A stretch of 8,262 nt of DNA, taken from contig CAJASG010000469.1 of the NCBI GenBank assembly GCA_903944555.1, positions 1 through 8,262 of the forward strand, given 5' to 3'. Shown here in pieces: positions 5,381 through 8,262 of this stretch (position 1 is its first letter; every line of letters begins with the position of its first letter). A program made the position numbers and the translations under genes. The notes beneath the pieces are model-generated. The model saw nothing but the letters and a program-made list of their open reading frames with translations. It made no database searches and was not told the origin of the DNA. The stretch comes from an uncultured beta proteobacterium (GTDB lineage Bacteria > Pseudomonadota > Gammaproteobacteria > Burkholderiales > Burkholderiaceae_C).

Positions 5381-5429
5381 ATTCAGCAAAGATTCAGAGC
5401 ACTTGACGCAGCCCCAGCTGAGATGCGCC

Positions 5430-5849
5430 TTAACAGGGGTACACCGTTGCCAGTGCGTTGCCCAGCACCAGTGGCACCGGCATATCGGCTTCGTAGACCC
5501 CGGCGTTACGTTGGAGTTCGGAGTCAAACAGGCCCTTGGCCATGCGCGGCTCCAGGCGGCGGCCGTTGAGGCAGATGACGGGTTTGGCACCATTGCGTAC
5601 GTCCTGGGTGTGGGCCTCCAGCGCCCCTTCCATCACCCCGACCAGGTAGTAGTTGACGTAGTTGTCGCCCTGCTTTTCCGTTTTGGCCAGCGTGCGCAAT
5701 TCGCGCAAGGACATCGAAAAACTGGCGCTGGTAAAGCAGGCACAGACCAGCAGCAGAACTGCCGTACGTGCCGTACGCGCCGAATGAGGTACCGATGGGG
5801 TAAAGAGTGTAGGAGGACGCATAAGAAGTAGTCGCAGGAGTGCGCCCAT
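5430..5849 (-). CDS. Secreted Rap1a/Tai-like protein (possible immunity protein), downstream of hisD
   Basis: A protein of 139 aa from ATG 5849. ATG 5822 would give 130 aa and GTG 5861 would give 143 aa; no start has a clear Shine-Dalgarno sequence. Residues about 28-45 (TARTAVLLLVCACFTSASFS) form a signal peptide core behind a long basic n-region, which makes the shorter start attractive. The mature part has YYLVGVMEGALEAH, then VICLNGRRLEPRMAKGLFDSEL, and ends in PLVLGNALATVYPC. The G-x-x-xG helix, the mid-protein Cys93, and the C-terminal AL-x-x-x-YPC with a last-residue cysteine are features of the Rap1a/Tai family. Members of that family neutralise type VI secreted peptidoglycan amidases in the periplasm. 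No effector or secretion gene is nearby. It begins 25 nt after the hisD stop on the same strand and is probably co-transcribed. The family call is from pattern memory. Confidence 0.68.
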   Translation of the reverse strand: MGALLRLLLMRPPTLFTPSVPHSARTARTAVLLLVCACFTSASFSMSLRELRTLAKTEKQGDNYVNYYLVGVMEGALEAHTQDVRNGAKPVICLNGRRLEPRMAKGLFDSELQRNAGVYEADMPVPLVLGNALATVYPC

Positions 5850-5874
5850 TCTTACACCCACCGCAACAGCCGCT

Positions 5875-7191
5875 TTATTTCAGCCGCATTTCCGCAGCAC
5901 GGGCATGGGCTTGCAAGCCTTCGCCGTAGGCCAGTTCGGCAGCGATGACGCCCAACACCTGCGCGCCGGCTTCGCTAACCTCGATCAGGCTGGAGCGCTT
6001 CTGGAAGTCGTACACGCCCAGCGGGCTGGAGAAGCGCGCAGTACCCGAGGTGGGCAACACATGGTTAGGGCCGGCGCAGTAGTCGCCCAGGCTCTCGGAG
6101 GTGTAGGCGCCCAAAAAGATGGCTCCGGCGTGTTTGAGCAGCGGCTCCCAGCGCTGGTGTTCCAGGCTGGAGACTTCCAGATGCTCGGGCGCAATGCGGT
6201 TGCTGATCTCACAGGCCTCTTCCATGTTGCGCGTCAGGATCAGGGCGCCACGCCCGGTCAGGCTCTTGGCAATGATCTCGGCACGCGGCATCTCGGGCAG
6301 CAGGCGGTCAATCGAGGCCTGCACCAAATCGAGGTAGGCCGCATCCGGGCACAGCAAAATGCTTTGCGCCAACTCGTCATGCTCGGCCTGGCTGAACAAA
6401 TCCATGGCCACCCAGTCGGGCGGCGTGCTGCCATCGGCCAACACCAGAATTTCACTCGGTCCGGCAATCATGTCGATACCCACGGTGCCAAACACGCGGC
6501 GCTTGGCGGCGGCCACGTAAGCGTTGCCAGGGCCGGTGATCTTGTGCACGGCCGGAATGGTGGCCGTGCCGTAGGCCAACGCAGCCACGGCCTGCGCACC
6601 GCCAATGGTGAAGGCGCGGGTGACACCCGCCACATAGGCTGCGGCCAACACCAGCAAGTTTTTTTCGCCCTTGGGCGTGGGCACTACCATGATGATCTCG
6701 CCGACACCGGCCACATGGGCGGGAATCGCGTTCATCAGCACGCTAGAGGGATACGCTGCCTTGCCGCCGGGCACATAGATGCCAACACGGTCCAGTGGCG
6801 TGACTTTTTGGCCCAAGAGCGTGCCGTCTTCGTCGCGGTAGCTCCAACTTTCACCGCAGGATTTTTTCTGCGCTTCGTGGTAGCTGCGCACTCTTTTTGC
6901 GGCGGCTTGCAGGGCGTCACGCTGCTTGGCCGGGATCGCATCGAAGGCGGCTTTGAGTTCCGACTGCGTCAGCTCCAGCGCCTGCATGTCGGGCGCACTC
7001 AATCCGTCAAAGCGGGCGGTGTACTCAAGCACGGCGGCGTCGCCGCGCTGCTGCACATCGGCCAGGATGTCGGCCACACGCTGCTCGATGGCGGCATCGG
7101 TGTCGGCCGACCAATGCAGTCGCGCCTTGAATTGGGCCTCGAATTGGCTGTCAGCCGTGGAGAGACGTGCGGGAGCAGCTATAAAAGTCAT
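5875..7191 (-). CDS. hisD: Histidinol dehydrogenase
   Basis: HisD oxidises L-histidinol to L-histidine through histidinal with two NAD+, the last two steps of histidine synthesis, using a zinc ion. The protein is 438 aa, the usual length. All key residues are present: SQAEHD with Q268 and H271, IAPEHLEV with E336 and H337 (catalytic pair), [13 protein letters not shown] with D370 (zinc ligand), and H429 in [12 protein letters not shown]. The [13 protein letters not shown] (198-210) and [15 protein letters not shown] (217-231) signatures are intact. I chose ATG 7191 ([12 protein letters not shown]). It leaves a 16-nt gap to hisG and matches the family N-terminus I recall, whereas the frame extension to 7230 would overlap hisG. 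The first 29 bases resemble the interspersed repeat. In related bacteria hisC follows; here a Rap1a-like gene does. Confidence 0.97.
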   Translation of the reverse strand: MTFIAAPARLSTADSQFEAQFKARLHWSADTDAAIEQRVADILADVQQRGDAAVLEYTARFDGLSAPDMQALELTQSELKAAFDAIPAKQRDALQAAAKRVRSYHEAQKKSCGESWSYRDEDGTLLGQKVTPLDRVGIYVPGGKAAYPSSVLMNAIPAHVAGVGEIIMVVPTPKGEKNLLVLAAAYVAGVTRAFTIGGAQAVAALAYGTATIPAVHKITGPGNAYVAAAKRRVFGTVGIDMIAGPSEILVLADGSTPPDWVAMDLFSQAEHDELAQSILLCPDAAYLDLVQASIDRLLPEMPRAEIIAKSLTGRGALILTRNMEEACEISNRIAPEHLEVSSLEHQRWEPLLKHAGAIFLGAYTSESLGDYCAGPNHVLPTSGTARFSSPLGVYDFQKRSSLIEVSEAGAQVLGVIAAELAYGEGLQAHARAAEMRLK

Positions 7192-7194
7192 AGC
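7166..7194 (-). repeat. Repeat-like segment at the hisD start codon
   Basis: On the minus strand the bases from GCTATGACT to CCGCAC match the first half of repeat copy 2 at 22 of 29 positions, including GCTATGA, AGCTGCT and CGCAC. It also contains GCTAT...ATAGC flanking 7 nt. It covers the hisD start codon and the codons for TFIAAPA. It could be a partial repeat captured as the gene's start, or chance plus coding constraint. Confidence 0.3.
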
Positions 7195-7207
7195 AAGTGA
7201 GTTGGGA

Positions 7208-7846
7208 TTATTTGGCAATCGCGCCGGCAAAGGCGTCGATGATTCTGCGGATGGGTTCTTGCTTGAGTTTGAGCGCGGCCTGGTTCACCACCAAGCGGGA
7301 ACTGATCTCCATGATCTGCTCGACTTCCACCAAGTGGTTGGCCTTGAGCGTGTTGCCGGTGGACACCAAATCGACAATCGCGTCCGCCAGGCCCACCAGC
7401 GGCGCCAGCTCCATGCTGCCGTAGAGCTTGATCAAATCGACGTGCACCCCCTTGGAGGCGAAAAACTCGCGGGCAATCGCCACGTATTTGGTCGCCACTT
7501 TCAGGCGCGACCCCTGCTTCACAGCGGAGGCATAGTCAAAGTCGGCGCGCACCGCCACGCTGATACGGCATTTGGCAATTTGAAGGTCCAGCGGCAAATA
7601 CAGGCCGTCACTGCCGTGCTCCAGCAGCGTGTCCTTGCCGGTAATGCCCATGTCGGCGCCACCGTACTGCACGTAGGTGGGCACATCGGTGGCGCGAACC
7701 ACCAGCACCCGCACGCCGGGCTGGTTGGTATCCAAAATCAGCTTGCGCGATTTTTCCGGGTCGTCCAGCACTTCAATACCCGCCGCTTTGAGCAGAGGCA
7801 TGGTTTCTTCGAAGATACGGCCTTTGGAGAGGGCGATGGTGATCAT
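7208..7846 (-). CDS. hisG: ATP phosphoribosyltransferase, short form catalytic subunit
   Basis: HisG joins ATP and PRPP to give phosphoribosyl-ATP, the first and committed step of histidine synthesis. The 212-aa length and lack of a C-terminal ACT-like regulatory domain mark it as the short form. This form is active and feedback-inhibited only in an octameric complex with HisZ, which is not in this window. Seen motifs are the N-terminal [41 protein letters not shown] (about 50-72), and the PRPP-binding signature [21 protein letters not shown] (146-166). ATG 7846 begins directly with the family's conserved first strand; the longer open frame to 7996 runs through murA. It lies 28 nt after murA and 16 nt before hisD, indicating one operon. 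Confidence 0.97.
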   Translation of the reverse strand: MITIALSKGRIFEETMPLLKAAGIEVLDDPEKSRKLILDTNQPGVRVLVVRATDVPTYVQYGGADMGITGKDTLLEHGSDGLYLPLDLQIAKCRISVAVRADFDYASAVKQGSRLKVATKYVAIAREFFASKGVHVDLIKLYGSMELAPLVGLADAIVDLVSTGNTLKANHLVEVEQIMEISSRLVVNQAALKLKQEPIRRIIDAFAGAIAK

Positions 7847-7874
7847 GTTGTCTGCTTTCACGGCGTGGGGACCA

Positions 7875-8262
<388 letters not shown>

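Noticed and set aside
5376..5387. GCTGAATTCAGC palindrome at the XRE-cupin stop codon
   Set aside because: It is only 4-5 pairs with a minimal loop and no T-run on either strand, so it is not a convincing terminator.
5905..7200. Plus-strand open frame of 431 codons opposite hisD
   Set aside because: It lies entirely antisense to a certain hisD with intact catalytic residues. Its His/Gly/Arg-rich translation is typical of the reverse of GC-rich coding DNA.

Overview
The window looks like a chromosomal segment of a betaproteobacterium, most probably a member of the Comamonadaceae (Rhodoferax/Polaromonas/Acidovorax-like). The reasons are the high-GC codon use, the order murA-hisG-hisD with hisC further along the same strand, a short-form HisG, and two copies of an intergenic hairpin repeat of the kind I recall from that family. 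The organism call is inference from the sequence alone.

Right-hand part (5430-8262, all minus strand): the C-terminal end of murA (peptidoglycan precursor synthesis), then hisG (212 aa, short form) and hisD (438 aa, all catalytic residues present), spaced 28 and 16 nt apart as in an operon. Right after hisD lies a small secreted protein resembling the Rap1a/Tai immunity family, on the same strand and probably in the same transcript.

Middle part (1091-5429): a block that does not belong to histidine synthesis. An XRE-cupin regulator (plus strand) is divergent from a low-specificity L-threonine aldolase (ltaE, minus strand). Their 113-bp shared promoter region carries two 14-bp TTCGATATATCGAA-type palindromes exactly 20 bp apart, likely operators. 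Downstream of ltaE are an interspersed repeat, a possible gene remnant, and a secreted protein that joins two perfect EF-hand calcium loops to an M23 (LytM-type) domain in which the first His of the usual HxH motif is replaced by Gly. Convergent to it is a secreted four-cysteine protein of unknown function.

Left-hand part (1-1133): a type II toxin-antitoxin pair (ribbon-helix-helix-type antitoxin followed by an overlapping PIN-domain toxin), preceded by two perfect tandem palindromes that look like its autoregulatory operator. Only 80 nt downstream of the toxin, on the same strand, begins hisC, cut by the window edge.

The main message is that a his operon usually contiguous in these bacteria (murA-hisG-hisD-hisC) is split here by about 5.5 kb of accessory genes. 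As a result hisC sits directly downstream of a toxin-antitoxin promoter, and hisD is followed by an immunity-like protein. No tRNA, rRNA, CRISPR array, insertion sequence or phage integrase was seen.
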